A program made the translations under genes and the position numbers. A DNA stretch of 47,436 bases from an uncultured Phenylobacterium sp. GTDB lineage: Bacteria > Pseudomonadota > Alphaproteobacteria > Caulobacterales > Caulobacteraceae. Shown here piece by piece: positions 25,299 to 33,933 of the stretch (positions are counted from its first letter, which is position 1; each line of letters starts with the position of its first letter). The notes beneath the pieces were generated by a model. That model ran no database searches. It saw only the letters and a program-made list of their open reading frames with translations, and was not told the DNA's origin. The stretch covers positions 1-47,436 of the forward strand of contig NZ_CADEGK010000010.1 of assembly GCF_902826855.1 (NCBI RefSeq), in the 5' to 3' direction.

Positions 25299-26402
25299 AT
25301 GGCCAGCGAATCCGAAGCCGCCCCCGAAGCCGAGGCCGAAGCGCCCGCAGCCCCCACGGAGGGCGCGGAGGGCAAAGGCGAATGGAACTCGGCTCAGGTC
25401 GCTGAGTCGGCCTCCTCTGAGCGCATCCTCAACCAGGATGAGATCGACAGCCTGCTGGGCTTCGACCTCTCCGACGACGAGATATCCGAGCGGACCGGCA
25501 TCCGCGCGATCATCAACTCGGCGCTGGTCTCCTACGAGCGCCTGCCGATGCTGGAGATCGTCTTCGACCGCCTGGTGCGGTTGATGACCACGTCCCTGCG
25601 CAACTTCACCTCCGACAACGTCGAGGTCAGCCTCGACAACATCTCGTCGATCCGCTTCGGCGACTACCTGAACTCGATCCCGCTGCCGGCCATCTTGTCG
25701 GTGTTCCGGGCCGAGGAGCTGAACAACTACGGCCTGCTGACGGTCGACTCGAACCTGATCTACTCCATCGTCGACGTCCTGCTGGGCGGCCGTCGCGGCA
25801 CAGCGGCGATGCGCATCGAGGGCCGGCCCTACACCACCATCGAGCGCGTGCTGGTGCAGAGGATGGTGGAGGTGGTGCTGGCCGACGCCAAGGAGGCGTT
25901 CGAGCCGCTGACGCCGGTGACCTTCACGCTGGACCGCCTGGAGACCAATCCGCGCTTCGCCGCCATCGCCCGGCCGGCCAATGCCGCCATCCTCGTGAAG
26001 CTGCGCATCGACATGGAAGACCGCGGCGGGCGTATCGAGCTCCTGCTGCCCTACGCCACTCTCGAACCCATCCGCAAAATGCTGCTGCAGCAGTTCATGG
26101 GCGAGAAGTTCGGCCGCGATAACATCTGGGAAAGCCACCTGGCCACCGAGCTGTGGACCACCCAGATGGACGTCCGCGCCGTGCTCGACGAGCAGCAGAT
26201 CAGCCTGAGGCGGGTGCTCGAGCTGAAGGTCGGCGACACGCTAATGCTGAACGCCGGTCCCGACAGCCTCATCGAACTGCGGGCCGGCGCCATACCGCTG
26301 ACCCGCGGCCGCATGGGCCGACGCAACGCCCACATCGCCGTGCGCGTGGAAGCCCCGCTCACCCCCACCGCCCGCCAGGCCGTCCAGAGGTTGTCGTCAT
26401 GA
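25299..26402 (+). CDS. fliM: Flagellar motor switch protein FliM
   Basis: A 367-residue switch protein of the C ring. The CheY-P-binding motif LNQDEIDSLL (44-53) is preceded by a 43-residue acidic Ala/Glu extension; in enteric FliM the motif is at the very N-terminus. The middle domain (ISSIRFGDYLNSIPLPAILS, VDVLLGG) and the C-terminal SpoA domain (LRRVLELKVGDTLMLNAG) are complete. Its stop overlaps the start of the pflI-type gene (ATGA). Confidence 0.96.
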   Translation: MASESEAAPEAEAEAPAAPTEGAEGKGEWNSAQVAESASSERILNQDEIDSLLGFDLSDDEISERTGIRAIINSALVSYERLPMLEIVFDRLVRLMTTSLRNFTSDNVEVSLDNISSIRFGDYLNSIPLPAILSVFRAEELNNYGLLTVDSNLIYSIVDVLLGGRRGTAAMRIEGRPYTTIERVLVQRMVEVVLADAKEAFEPLTPVTFTLDRLETNPRFAAIARPANAAILVKLRIDMEDRGGRIELLLPYATLEPIRKMLLQQFMGEKFGRDNIWESHLATELWTTQMDVRAVLDEQQISLRRVLELKVGDTLMLNAGPDSLIELRAGAIPLTRGRMGRRNAHIAVRVEAPLTPTARQAVQRLSS

Positions 26403-27007
26403 GCCCCTTCGTCGTCATCGGGATGAACCTGCTGCTGGGGGGCCTCCTGGTCGCCGCCATGGTCGTAGGCCTGCGGCTCAACAAGCGCCTGAAGGCGCTG
26501 CGCGACAGCCATGAGGGCTTCGAGGCCGCCGTCATGCACCTGAACCTGGCGGCCCAGCGCGCCGAACAGGGTCTCGCCGACCTTCGCGCCGCCACCGACG
26601 AGGCCACCGACATGCTGTCGGATCGCATCGAGAAGGGCCGAGCGCTGGCGATCAAGCTGGAACGCCTGGTCAGCGCCGCCCCCGAACTGCCGCGCACCGC
26701 CGCGCCGGAGCGAGCCTCCAGCCGCGCCTTGGGTGGCGCGATGCCCCCCGTCACGCCCCCGCCGCGCCCCAACGCGGCCGAGGAGCGCCTTGGCGCTTTG
26801 CTGGCCATGGCCCGCTCGCGCCTCGCCGAGCAGGACGCGGCCGCGCAGGCCAGGACTGCCCCGCCCGTCGCCGCCGAGCCCCTGGTCGGCCGGCCCCCGC
26901 TGCCGGGCCGCCGCGTGACCTCGCTGCTAGACGACGACCTTTTCGAGGACGCGCCGCTGACCCTCGACCGTCACGTCCCAGACCGCCACGCCGGAGCCCG
27001 TCGTTGA
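26399..27007 (+). CDS. pflI: DUF6468 protein, probable flagellar positioning protein PflI
   Basis: A 202-residue protein with one N-terminal membrane helix (MSPFVVIGMNLLLGGLLVAA), then a helical, coiled-coil-like region (EGFEAAVMHLNLAAQRAEQG, EATDMLSDRIEKGRALAIK) and a Pro-rich cytoplasmic C-terminus. It directly follows fliM with a four-base overlap. In Caulobacter the gene in this position encodes the bitopic membrane protein PflI, needed to place flagella at the right pole. The name rests on gene position and architecture rather than an alignment. Confidence 0.65.
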   Translation: MSPFVVIGMNLLLGGLLVAAMVVGLRLNKRLKALRDSHEGFEAAVMHLNLAAQRAEQGLADLRAATDEATDMLSDRIEKGRALAIKLERLVSAAPELPRTAAPERASSRALGGAMPPVTPPPRPNAAEERLGALLAMARSRLAEQDAAAQARTAPPVAAEPLVGRPPLPGRRVTSLLDDDLFEDAPLTLDRHVPDRHAGARR

Positions 27008-27972
27008 AGTCCGTACCTCGCCTCCTGCCTCTCGTCGGCGTCGCCATCGCCGGTGTGATGGCCGTCAACGCGCTCTCGGGTGCGCGCGACCTGCCGAGCC
27101 TGCTCTCCGGCGCCCAGGCCTTCGCCGAGGAGGCCGCCAAGGGCACGGCCGAGAAGCCGCCGAAGGCCGCGAAGGCGGCCGCCAAGTCGGAAGACGGGAA
27201 GCCCGCCGAGGGTGAGGCCGCCCCCACCGGCGCCGCCGCGGACGCTGCAGCCCTGCCGTCGCCCTCCATCGCCCCCAAGGCGGTCTGCGCCCCGACGGCC
27301 GCGGAACTCGCCAAGCAGGCCGGCCTGAGCCCCGCCGAGCTGCAGGTCCTACAGAGCCTCGGCGCTCGCCGCGGTCAGTTGGACGCCCGCGAGAACAGCT
27401 TCTCTACTCAGCTTGCACTGATGGCCGCCGCCGAGGCCAAGGTCGACGCCAAGATCCGCGCCCTGAACGGGTTGAAGGGCGAGGTGAAGAACCTCTTGGT
27501 CCAGACCAATTCCAAGGAAGCCGCCGAGGTCGACCGCCTGGTGAAGGTGTTCGAGGGCATGAAGGCCAAGGACGCCGCGCCGCGCATGGTCGTGCTCGAC
27601 GACAGCGTTCGCATCCCGATTGCGGCGAAGATGAAGGAGCGCGAGCTCTCTGCCATCATCGCCCAGATGCCCGCCGCCGAAGCCAAGCGGCTGACCGAAT
27701 CCCTGGCCCGCCGCTTCGGCGCCGCCCAGGCCGCCGCCGTCATGGCCGACCAGCTCGCCAACTCGACCGCCGCGACGCCCAAGCCCAGCGTCGACCCGAC
27801 CGCGCCGGCGCCGAAGAAGGCCGCTGCGCCGCGCAAGGCCGCCGCGCGCAAGAAGGCCCCCGCCACGCAGCAGGCAGCCGCCAAACCTGCGGCCGAGACG
27901 CCGGTCGCCGCGCCCGCCGCGCCGGCCCCCGCGCCGGTCGCCGCCGCGCCTGCCCCGGCCAAAGCTGGGTAG
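27004..27972 (+). CDS. MotE-like membrane-anchored protein
   Basis: A 322-residue protein with a signal-anchor helix (LLPLVGVAIAGVMAVNALS), an Ala/Lys/Pro-rich linker, and a coiled-coil region (LGARRGQLDARENSFSTQLA, then helices to EVDRLVKVFEGM). It then has an MgtE-N-like helical segment (MKERELSAIIAQMPAAEAKR) and a long Ala/Pro/Lys tail. This layout matches MotE, the periplasmic chaperone of MotC in rhizobial motors, though the tail is extra. The start is a TTG at 27004 overlapping the preceding stop (TTGA), with GGAG seven bases upstream. The location inside a flagellar operon supports a motor role. Confidence 0.65.
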   Translation: MKSVPRLLPLVGVAIAGVMAVNALSGARDLPSLLSGAQAFAEEAAKGTAEKPPKAAKAAAKSEDGKPAEGEAAPTGAAADAAALPSPSIAPKAVCAPTAAELAKQAGLSPAELQVLQSLGARRGQLDARENSFSTQLALMAAAEAKVDAKIRALNGLKGEVKNLLVQTNSKEAAEVDRLVKVFEGMKAKDAAPRMVVLDDSVRIPIAAKMKERELSAIIAQMPAAEAKRLTESLARRFGAAQAAAVMADQLANSTAATPKPSVDPTAPAPKKAAAPRKAAARKKAPATQQAAAKPAAETPVAAPAAPAPAPVAAAPAPAKAG

Positions 27973-27975
27973 CGG

Positions 27976-30915
27976 ATGACGCTCCGGGACGCCCTCCGTT
28001 CCGGGGTGGCCGCGGCCTGCATCGCCAGCGTCGCCGCCCCCGCCGGGATCGCCGCCCCCGCGGCGGAGGCCATCGCGCATCCTTCGTCCGAGAAGGGGCG
28101 CGGCGGCCTCGACGTTCGCGTGGCCACCGCGCTGGACTTCTCCCGCATCGACATCAGCGGCGGGAAGGTCACCGCCCGCCGCGAAGGCCGTACGATCGTC
28201 CTGATCCTGCCCGGCAACCCGGACGTCGCGCGCCTGCACACGTCGCCGCCGAAGTGGATCAAGTCTGTCGCCAAGACGAAAACCGCCGGTGCGGTGCAGC
28301 TGGTTCTCACCCTGGCCGACGACGCCGAGGCAAAGATCGGCCAGGCCGATGGCGCGACCTACATCAACGTCTTCGAGAAGGCCGCTCCGCCCGAGGCCGC
28401 CGCGGACGCCCCGCCCGTCGAGATCGCCGAGGCCGAGCCGCCGCGCCCCGACCCCCTGCCGCCGGGCGGTGTCGTCCGCATGGATGTGGGCGTCGTGGCC
28501 GGCCAGGCGCAGCTCTCGTTCACGTGGGCCAATCCGGCCGGGGCGGCGGTCTTCCGCCGAGGCGACGCGGTCTGGATGGTTTTCGACGCCCCGGCCACAC
28601 TGGACGTCTCCAAGGCGCCCAAAGGCGTGCGCCCGATCCGGAGCGTGGAGACCTTCAAGGGCGCCGATCATGCCGCCATCCGTCTCGACGTAGAGCCCGA
28701 CGCCCCGATCTTCGTGAGCGCTGTGGGCAATACCTGGACCCTTGCGCTGGGCCCCGGCCCCCAGGCGCAGCCCGCCGTGGTCCGCGTCGCCCGCGACGCC
28801 GCCGGGGGCCCTGCGACGCTGAAGGCGCCGCTGGCCGGCGCCACGCGGGTGATCAACGTGCCCGACCCGGTGGTTGGCGACATCGTCACGGTCGTCACCG
28901 CGCTAGGCCCACCGAAGGGCGTGCCCAGCCGCCGGAACTACGTCGACGCGGTCTTGTTGCCCTCGATCCACGGTCTCGCCATCACGCCCCTGGCAGAGGA
29001 CCTCAATGTCCAGCGCGACGGCGAGATCGTTCGCATCAGCCGCGCCCAGGGCCTGAACATCTCCCCTGTCTGGGCCACCCGCGACAGGGAAGTCGCCCAG
29101 CTCGGCGCGCCTCGGCCCGCCGCCATGCCGGCGCTGATCTCCGAGGAGTGGGCCAAGACGGGCAAGGGCGGCTTCCTCGCCCGCTATGCATCGCTGCTCG
29201 CCGCCGCCACCGCCGAGGGTGGCCGCAAGGACCGCGAGGCCCCGGTCGGCGCGCGCATGGCGCTCGCCCGCTTCCTGGTGGGTTCAGAACTGAGCTTCGA
29301 GGCCATCGGCGTCCTGAGCGCCTTGGCCCGCGAGCATCCGGAGATGCTCGACGACCCGGAATTCCGCGGTCTGCGCGGCATCGCCCGCACGCTCGCGCGA
29401 CGCTACGCCGAGGCCGACGCCGACTTCTCCTCGCCGAGCCTGGCCGACGATCCCTCGACCGCCCTCTGGCGCGGATACGTCGACGCGCAACTGGCCCACC
29501 ACGCCGAGGCCCGCGCTCAGTTCGCCAGGGGTATCGAGGCCTACGGACTGTTCTCGCCCACCTGGCAGGCGCGCTTCGCGCGCGCCGACGCCAAAGCTGC
29601 GCTGGCCCAGGGCGACCTGGTCGCGGCCGACAACCGCATCCGCTTCTCGATGCAGAACAAGGTCAGCTCCGAGGAACAACTGCTGAGCTGCCTGGTGAAG
29701 GCCCGGATCATCGAGCTGCAGGGCTACAAGGACCGCGCGCTGAGGGTCTACAACGCCGTCGCCACCGCCCCGATCGACTCGATCTCGGCCCCAGCGGTGC
29801 TGCGCGCCACCCAGATCAAGCTCGAGCTGGGCAAGATGAACGCTACCCAGGCGGCCACGGTCTTCGACGGCCTGCGCTACCGCTGGCGTGGCGACGCCAC
29901 CGAGTTGGAGACCATCCGTGCGCTGGGCCAGCTCTATCTGGCCCAAGGGCGCTATCGCGAGGCTCTGGAGGCGCTGCGTTCGGCGGGTGTCCGCCTGCCC
30001 GACCTGCCCGAAGCCCTGCAGCTGCAGGCCGACCTGACGTCGGCGTTCCGCGGCCTCTTCCTGGATGGCCTGGCCGACGGCCTGGAGCCGGTGCAGGCGC
30101 TGGCCATGTTCTACGACTTCAAGGAACTCACCCCGATCGGCGCCGATGGCGACCTGATGGTGCGCAAGATGGTCCGCCGGCTGGTCGACGTGGACCTGCT
30201 GCCGCAAGCCGCCGACCTGCTGAAGTACCAGGCCGAGAACCGTCTCGACGGCGTGCCCAAGGCCCAGGTCGCCACCGACCTGGCGGTGATCTACCTGATG
30301 GATCAGAAGCCCGAGCAGGCGCTGCAGGCGATCAACGGCTCGCGCACCACCATCCTGCCCACGGCGCTCAACAACGAACGCCGGCTGGTGGAGGCCCGCG
30401 CCTGGGCGGCGCTGGGCCGCTACGACAGCGCCCTGGAGATCATCGAGCGGGACGCCGGCAAGGACGCCGGCGAACTGCGCGCCGAGGTGAGCTGGAAACA
30501 GAAGGACTGGGCCGTGGCCGCGCCGCTGTTCGAGAAGGGCCTCGGCGACCGCTGGAAGACGGCGACGCCGCTCACCAGCGAGGAGGAGGGCCGGCTGATC
30601 CGCGCCGGCGTGGCCTACAGCCTGGCCGGCGATGAAGGCGCCTTGGCCCGGCTGGAGCAGCGCTACCAGGGCTTCTACGCCAAGGCCAACAACCCCGAAG
30701 CCCTGAAGATCGCCCTGTCCGGCCTGCCGTCAGGCCGTCTCAGCGTGGCCGACTTCGGCCGGGTCTCCGCCGACAACGAGGCCTTCACCGGCTGGGTCGA
30801 GAAGATGAAGGGCCGCTTCAAGACGCGGCCTGCGCCGGTCGGGACCGGCAAGGCTCCTGTCGCCCCCGCCAAGCAGGCCCAGGCCACAGCGCCGGCGGCC
30901 GCTCCGAAAGCCTAG
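27976..30915 (+). CDS. Large exported tetratricopeptide-repeat protein of the flagellar operon
   Basis: A 979-residue protein with a probable N-terminal signal peptide (MTLRDALRSGVAAACIASVA). The first 350 residues are beta-rich and AMIN-like (DISGGKVTARREGRTIVLIL, VQLVLTLADDAEAKIGQADG). From about residue 400 on, helical TPR-like repeats follow (LARRYAEADADFSSPSLADD, LGQLYLAQGRYREALEALRS, QKPEQALQAINGSRTTILPT). A short Ala/Pro tail ends it. It starts three bases after the MotE-like gene, so it is last in the fliL operon. Its role is not known to me; a periplasmic scaffold of the motor or envelope is a reasonable guess. It converges on fliP with an 11-base gap. Confidence 0.75.
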   Translation: MTLRDALRSGVAAACIASVAAPAGIAAPAAEAIAHPSSEKGRGGLDVRVATALDFSRIDISGGKVTARREGRTIVLILPGNPDVARLHTSPPKWIKSVAKTKTAGAVQLVLTLADDAEAKIGQADGATYINVFEKAAPPEAAADAPPVEIAEAEPPRPDPLPPGGVVRMDVGVVAGQAQLSFTWANPAGAAVFRRGDAVWMVFDAPATLDVSKAPKGVRPIRSVETFKGADHAAIRLDVEPDAPIFVSAVGNTWTLALGPGPQAQPAVVRVARDAAGGPATLKAPLAGATRVINVPDPVVGDIVTVVTALGPPKGVPSRRNYVDAVLLPSIHGLAITPLAEDLNVQRDGEIVRISRAQGLNISPVWATRDREVAQLGAPRPAAMPALISEEWAKTGKGGFLARYASLLAAATAEGGRKDREAPVGARMALARFLVGSELSFEAIGVLSALAREHPEMLDDPEFRGLRGIARTLARRYAEADADFSSPSLADDPSTALWRGYVDAQLAHHAEARAQFARGIEAYGLFSPTWQARFARADAKAALAQGDLVAADNRIRFSMQNKVSSEEQLLSCLVKARIIELQGYKDRALRVYNAVATAPIDSISAPAVLRATQIKLELGKMNATQAATVFDGLRYRWRGDATELETIRALGQLYLAQGRYREALEALRSAGVRLPDLPEALQLQADLTSAFRGLFLDGLADGLEPVQALAMFYDFKELTPIGADGDLMVRKMVRRLVDVDLLPQAADLLKYQAENRLDGVPKAQVATDLAVIYLMDQKPEQALQAINGSRTTILPTALNNERRLVEARAWAALGRYDSALEIIERDAGKDAGELRAEVSWKQKDWAVAAPLFEKGLGDRWKTATPLTSEEEGRLIRAGVAYSLAGDEGALARLEQRYQGFYAKANNPEALKIALSGLPSGRLSVADFGRVSADNEAFTGWVEKMKGRFKTRPAPVGTGKAPVAPAKQAQATAPAAAPKA

Positions 30916-30926
30916 CAAGCGCTGGC

Positions 30927-31712
30927 CTAGCCCGGGCGGAAGCTCTCCACCAGGCTGCCCGCCACCAACCGCCAGCCGTCCACCAGGACGAAGAAGATCA
31001 GCTTGAACGGCAGGCTCACCACCACCGGCGGCAGCATCATCATGCCCATGCTCATCAGCACGCTGGCCACCACCAGGTCGATGACCAGGAAGGGCACGAA
31101 CAGCAGGAACCCGATCTCGAAGGCGCGCTTCAGCTCCGAAATCATGAACGCAGGGGTCACGACCTGCAGCGGTGTCTCCATGGCCGTGGCGGGGCGCGGG
31201 ATCTTGGACAGGCGGATGAACAGCGCCAGGTCCTCCTGGTCCACCTGGGCCAGCATGAACTGCTTCACCGGACCGCCCGCCGCATCGAACGCCGCCGGCA
31301 GCTCCATCTGCTGGTTCAACAGCGGCTTGACGCCCTCGGCGTAGGACTTCTCGAACGTCGGCCCCATGACGATGGCTGTCAGGAACAGGCTGAGCGAGAT
31401 GATCACCGCGTTGGGCGGGCTCTGCTGGAGACCAAGGGCCGTGCGCAGCAGGGAAAGCACCACCACGATGCGCACGAACGAGGTGGTCATGATCACGATC
31501 GACGGCGCCAGCGACAGCACGGTGAGCAGGCCCACCAGCTGCACCACCCGCTCGGTCAGTCCGGCGCCGGTGCCGAGGTTGACGTTCAGCGCCTGCGCCA
31601 GGGCCGCGGCAGGCAGGATCATCGCCGCGGCGGTGGCGACCAGCGCCAGAAGCGCGGCCTTGCGCCACTCTTCGGCGGGCAGGTCGACGAGGGCGCGCCA
31701 GAGCCCGCGCAT
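30927..31712 (-). CDS. fliP: Flagellar export gate protein FliP
   Basis: A 261-residue integral membrane protein of the type III export gate. A signal-like first helix (ALLALVATAAAMILPAAALA) is followed by the FliP core: APSIVIMTTSFVRIVVVLSL, LGLQQSPPNAVIISLSLFLT, the ELKRAFEIGFLLFVPFLVID signature and a C-terminal SLPFKLIFFVLVDGW. Its start overlaps the fliO stop by one base (TGATG). Confidence 0.97.
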   Translation of the reverse strand: MRGLWRALVDLPAEEWRKAALLALVATAAAMILPAAALAQALNVNLGTGAGLTERVVQLVGLLTVLSLAPSIVIMTTSFVRIVVVLSLLRTALGLQQSPPNAVIISLSLFLTAIVMGPTFEKSYAEGVKPLLNQQMELPAAFDAAGGPVKQFMLAQVDQEDLALFIRLSKIPRPATAMETPLQVVTPAFMISELKRAFEIGFLLFVPFLVIDLVVASVLMSMGMMMLPPVVVSLPFKLIFFVLVDGWRLVAGSLVESFRPG

Positions 31713-31999
31713 CAGAGGTCGGCCTTCTTCGGAACGGGCGTCTTCAGCGCGTCGGCCAGGAGGCGGCCCTCGCCCAGCAGGATCAGCCGCTCCACCCCGT
31801 CGCAGTCCACCAGCACCAGCCTGCGCGTCGGGTCCAGCACCAGGCTTTCCACCACCTTCAGCCGCCGGTCCTTCCGCTGCATCGACATCCGCGCGATGGC
31901 GTCGGGGCCATACTTGCGCAGGGCTACGGCGGCCAGGCCGATCAGGCCCAGGGTCACGGCCAGCGCGAAGATGGCTTTGGCGAATTCGGCGAGATCCAT
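31712..31999 (-). CDS. fliO: Flagellar biosynthetic protein FliO
   Basis: A 95-residue protein with one N-terminal membrane helix (IFALAVTLGLIGLAAVALRK) and a short cytoplasmic domain (LKVVESLVLDPTRRLVLVDC, RLILLGEGRLL) typical of FliO, which helps assemble the FliP ring. It is short compared with enteric FliO. It is divergent from flgB, 89 bases apart with a CtrA box between. Confidence 0.88.
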   Translation of the reverse strand: MDLAEFAKAIFALAVTLGLIGLAAVALRKYGPDAIARMSMQRKDRRLKVVESLVLDPTRRLVLVDCDGVERLILLGEGRLLADALKTPVPKKADL

Positions 32000-32049
32000 G
32001 GGCGCTTCGGCCTATCCGGGTGAATGGCCGCAGTTCGCGCCTGAGTCTC

Positions 32050-32065
32050 TTAAACGCGGATTAAC
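32050..32065 (+). promoter_or_regulatory. CtrA box between fliO-fliP and flgB-flgC-fliE
   Basis: TTAAACGCGGATTAAC is an exact TTAA-N7-TTAAC, the binding site of the cell-cycle regulator CtrA. It is 24 bases before the flgB start and 51 bases before the fliO start on the other strand. The half-site arrangement also reads as TTAA-N7-TTAA on the minus strand, so one box may serve both operons. Confidence 0.75.
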
Positions 32066-32088
32066 CCTGTTGCCTAAGGATCAGCGGC

Positions 32089-32505
32089 ATGAACCTGGCT
32101 GCAATCCCGCTCTTCTCGATGCTTCGCGGCCGTCTCGGCTATCTGACCGAGCAGCAGAAGGTGCTGGCCCAGAACGTGGCCAACGCCGACACCGCCCGCT
32201 ACACGGCCCAGGACCTGAGGCCGTTCAGCTTCAGCGCTCAGGTCAATCGCGCCCAGGGCGCCGCACCCATGGCGATCACCCAGGCCGGGCACATGTCGCC
32301 CAGGTCCGAGAAACGTGGCCTGGGCTCGGCGTTCAAGGCGGTGAAGACTCCCGACTCCGAGACCACGCTCAACGGCAACTCCGTCGTGCTCGAAGACGAG
32401 ATGATCAAGATCAGCGACGCGCGCATAAACTACGACGCCGCGATCAGTTTCTACCAGAAGTCGCTCAACCTGCTGCGCATGGCTTCGCGCGCACCGGGCC
32501 GCTAA
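32089..32505 (+). CDS. flgB: Flagellar proximal rod protein FlgB
   Basis: A 138-residue rod protein with the FlgB pattern: MLRGRLGYLTEQQKVLAQNV-like N-terminal helix, NADTARYTAQDLRP, and the C-terminal DAAISFYQKSLNLLRMA segment. AAGGA lies eight bases before the ATG. It is first gene of flgB-flgC-fliE. Confidence 0.95.
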   Translation: MNLAAIPLFSMLRGRLGYLTEQQKVLAQNVANADTARYTAQDLRPFSFSAQVNRAQGAAPMAITQAGHMSPRSEKRGLGSAFKAVKTPDSETTLNGNSVVLEDEMIKISDARINYDAAISFYQKSLNLLRMASRAPGR

Positions 32506-32515
32506 GGGGACCTAG

Positions 32516-32935
32516 ATGCCGGACATCAAGCCCGCCGCGGGTGTCGCCCAGGCCGTCGCCGTCTCCGCCCTCCGCGCCCAGCAGGCGCGCATGCGGATCA
32601 TCGCCGAGAACCTGGCCAACGCCGACTCCACGTCAAAGACCGCCGGTGGCGACCCCTACCGCCGCCAGGCGCCGGTCTTCGAGCCCACCAAGGTGGCGGG
32701 CGCGCAGGGCGTGCGGATGAGCAAGGTGCAGGGCGACCAGACGGAGTTTCGCCAGGAGTACTCTCCCGGTCACCCCTCCGCCGACGCCAAGGGCTACGTG
32801 AAGCTGCCCAACGTGAACTCTCTCGTCGAAGCGCTGGATATGCGCGAGGCGCAGCGCGCCTACGAAGCCAACCTGAACGTCATCGAGACCAGCCGCTCCA
32901 TGCAGTTGCGGACGCTGGACCTCCTCAAGAAGTAG
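32516..32935 (+). CDS. flgC: Flagellar proximal rod protein FlgC
   Basis: A 139-residue rod protein: N-terminal helix SALRAQQARMRIIAENLANA, a variable middle, and the C-terminal conserved PNVNSLVEALDMREAQRAYE followed by NVIETSRSMQLRTLDLL. It lies ten bases after flgB and eight bases before fliE. Exported by the flagellar system without a cleaved signal. Confidence 0.96.
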   Translation: MPDIKPAAGVAQAVAVSALRAQQARMRIIAENLANADSTSKTAGGDPYRRQAPVFEPTKVAGAQGVRMSKVQGDQTEFRQEYSPGHPSADAKGYVKLPNVNSLVEALDMREAQRAYEANLNVIETSRSMQLRTLDLLKK

Positions 32936-32943
32936 GCTGACCG

Positions 32944-33258
32944 ATGATCACCCCCTTCGCCGCCGCCAAAGCCTATGCCGCCGCCCAGAAGGGCATGGGC
33001 ATCGGCGACAATCTGCCCGGGATATCCCAGGCCCCCCAGCCGGGCGGCTTCGGCGACCTCGTGAAGTCGGCGATCACCGACGCGGTCGGCGCCTCCAAGA
33101 CGGCCGAGCGTCAGATCGCCGCCCAGGTGGCCGGCAAGACCGAACTGGTCGACGTCGTCACGGCCATCTCCGCAGCCGAGGCCAGCCTCGAGACGGTCAT
33201 GGCCGTTCGCGACCAGGTGATCAGCGCCTACCAGGAAATCATGCGGATGCCGATCTGA
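32944..33258 (+). CDS. fliE: Flagellar hook-basal body complex protein FliE
   Basis: A 104-residue protein that joins the MS ring to the rod. The C-terminal half carries the FliE signature ([20 protein letters not shown], then [18 protein letters not shown]). It is the last gene of flgB-flgC-fliE. A palindromic element starts two bases after its stop. Confidence 0.95.
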   Translation: MITPFAAAKAYAAAQKGMGIGDNLPGISQAPQPGGFGDLVKSAITDAVGASKTAERQIAAQVAGKTELVDVVTAISAAEASLETVMAVRDQVISAYQEIMRMPI

Positions 33259-33260
33259 GC

Positions 33261-33347
33261 GCGAAGCGACTCATCCCCGCGCAGGCGGGGATCTAAGCAG
33301 CGGTTCCGATGGCTTCGTCAGTCCGACGTCTGGATGACTCGCTTCGC
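33261..33347. repeat. MITE-like palindromic element between fliE and sodC
   Basis: An 87-base element bounded by 16-base inverted arms (33261-33276 and 33332-33347, 15 of 16 matching). The left end contains an 8-bp hairpin (ATCCCCGC / GCGGGGAT, loop GCAG, 33273-33292). It almost fills the gap between two convergent genes, and could act as a bidirectional terminator as well as being a dispersed repeat. Confidence 0.6.
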
Positions 33348-33349
33348 GG

Positions 33350-33847
33350 TCACTTGATCACCGCGCATGCGACGCGCGCGCCGGCGTTGCCGATCGGCTG
33401 GGTCATGTGATCGTCGGCGTTCAGGTGGATGATCACCGCCGAGCCGTCAGCGTCGCGCAGCCCCTTGAGCGTGACCTCGGTCGAGAACATCTCGCCCGCC
33501 GCCATGCCGTCCTGGCCGGCGTGGATGTTGGGCAGGTCGCCGGGTTCGTTGGCCTGGGGGTTCAGGAGGCCGTGCACCGCCGTGGCGCTCCCGTGCACGT
33601 GCGGACCGGCGGAGGTGAAGTCCGACTTCGAGCAGTCGCCCTTCGCGTGCAGGTGCAGGCCGTGCCAGCCGGCCGAGAGCCCCTTGGCTTCGATGCGCAT
33701 CAGCACGCCCTTCGGCGCCTCGGTCAGCGTGACCGAACCCACCGTCTGGCCGGCGCTGTTCTTCAGCTCTGCGGTGACTGAGGCCGGCTGCGCCACGGCG
33801 GCGGACGCGGTCAGGGCGGCGGCGAAGGCGATGAGCAGGCGGCGCAT
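33350..33847 (-). CDS. sodC: Copper/zinc superoxide dismutase
   Basis: A 165-residue periplasmic enzyme with a signal peptide (MRRLLIAFAAALTASAAVAQ). Metal ligands are visible in WHGLHLHAKGDC (His65, His67), GPHVHG (His83), the HGLLNPQ segment (His92) and IIHLNADDH (His141). The GDLPN loop and terminal GARVACAVIK are conserved. Cys72 and Cys161 can form the usual disulfide. GGAG lies seven bases upstream of the ATG. It removes superoxide in the periplasm. Confidence 0.95.
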   Translation of the reverse strand: MRRLLIAFAAALTASAAVAQPASVTAELKNSAGQTVGSVTLTEAPKGVLMRIEAKGLSAGWHGLHLHAKGDCSKSDFTSAGPHVHGSATAVHGLLNPQANEPGDLPNIHAGQDGMAAGEMFSTEVTLKGLRDADGSAVIIHLNADDHMTQPIGNAGARVACAVIK

Positions 33848-33933
33848 GGGGGGGCTCCATATGAAGTCGGGTAGGCCAGCCTAGACTGGCGCGCCCTGGA
33901 CCCCAAGGCCGCGGATCGTGCTACGTCAGGCGC

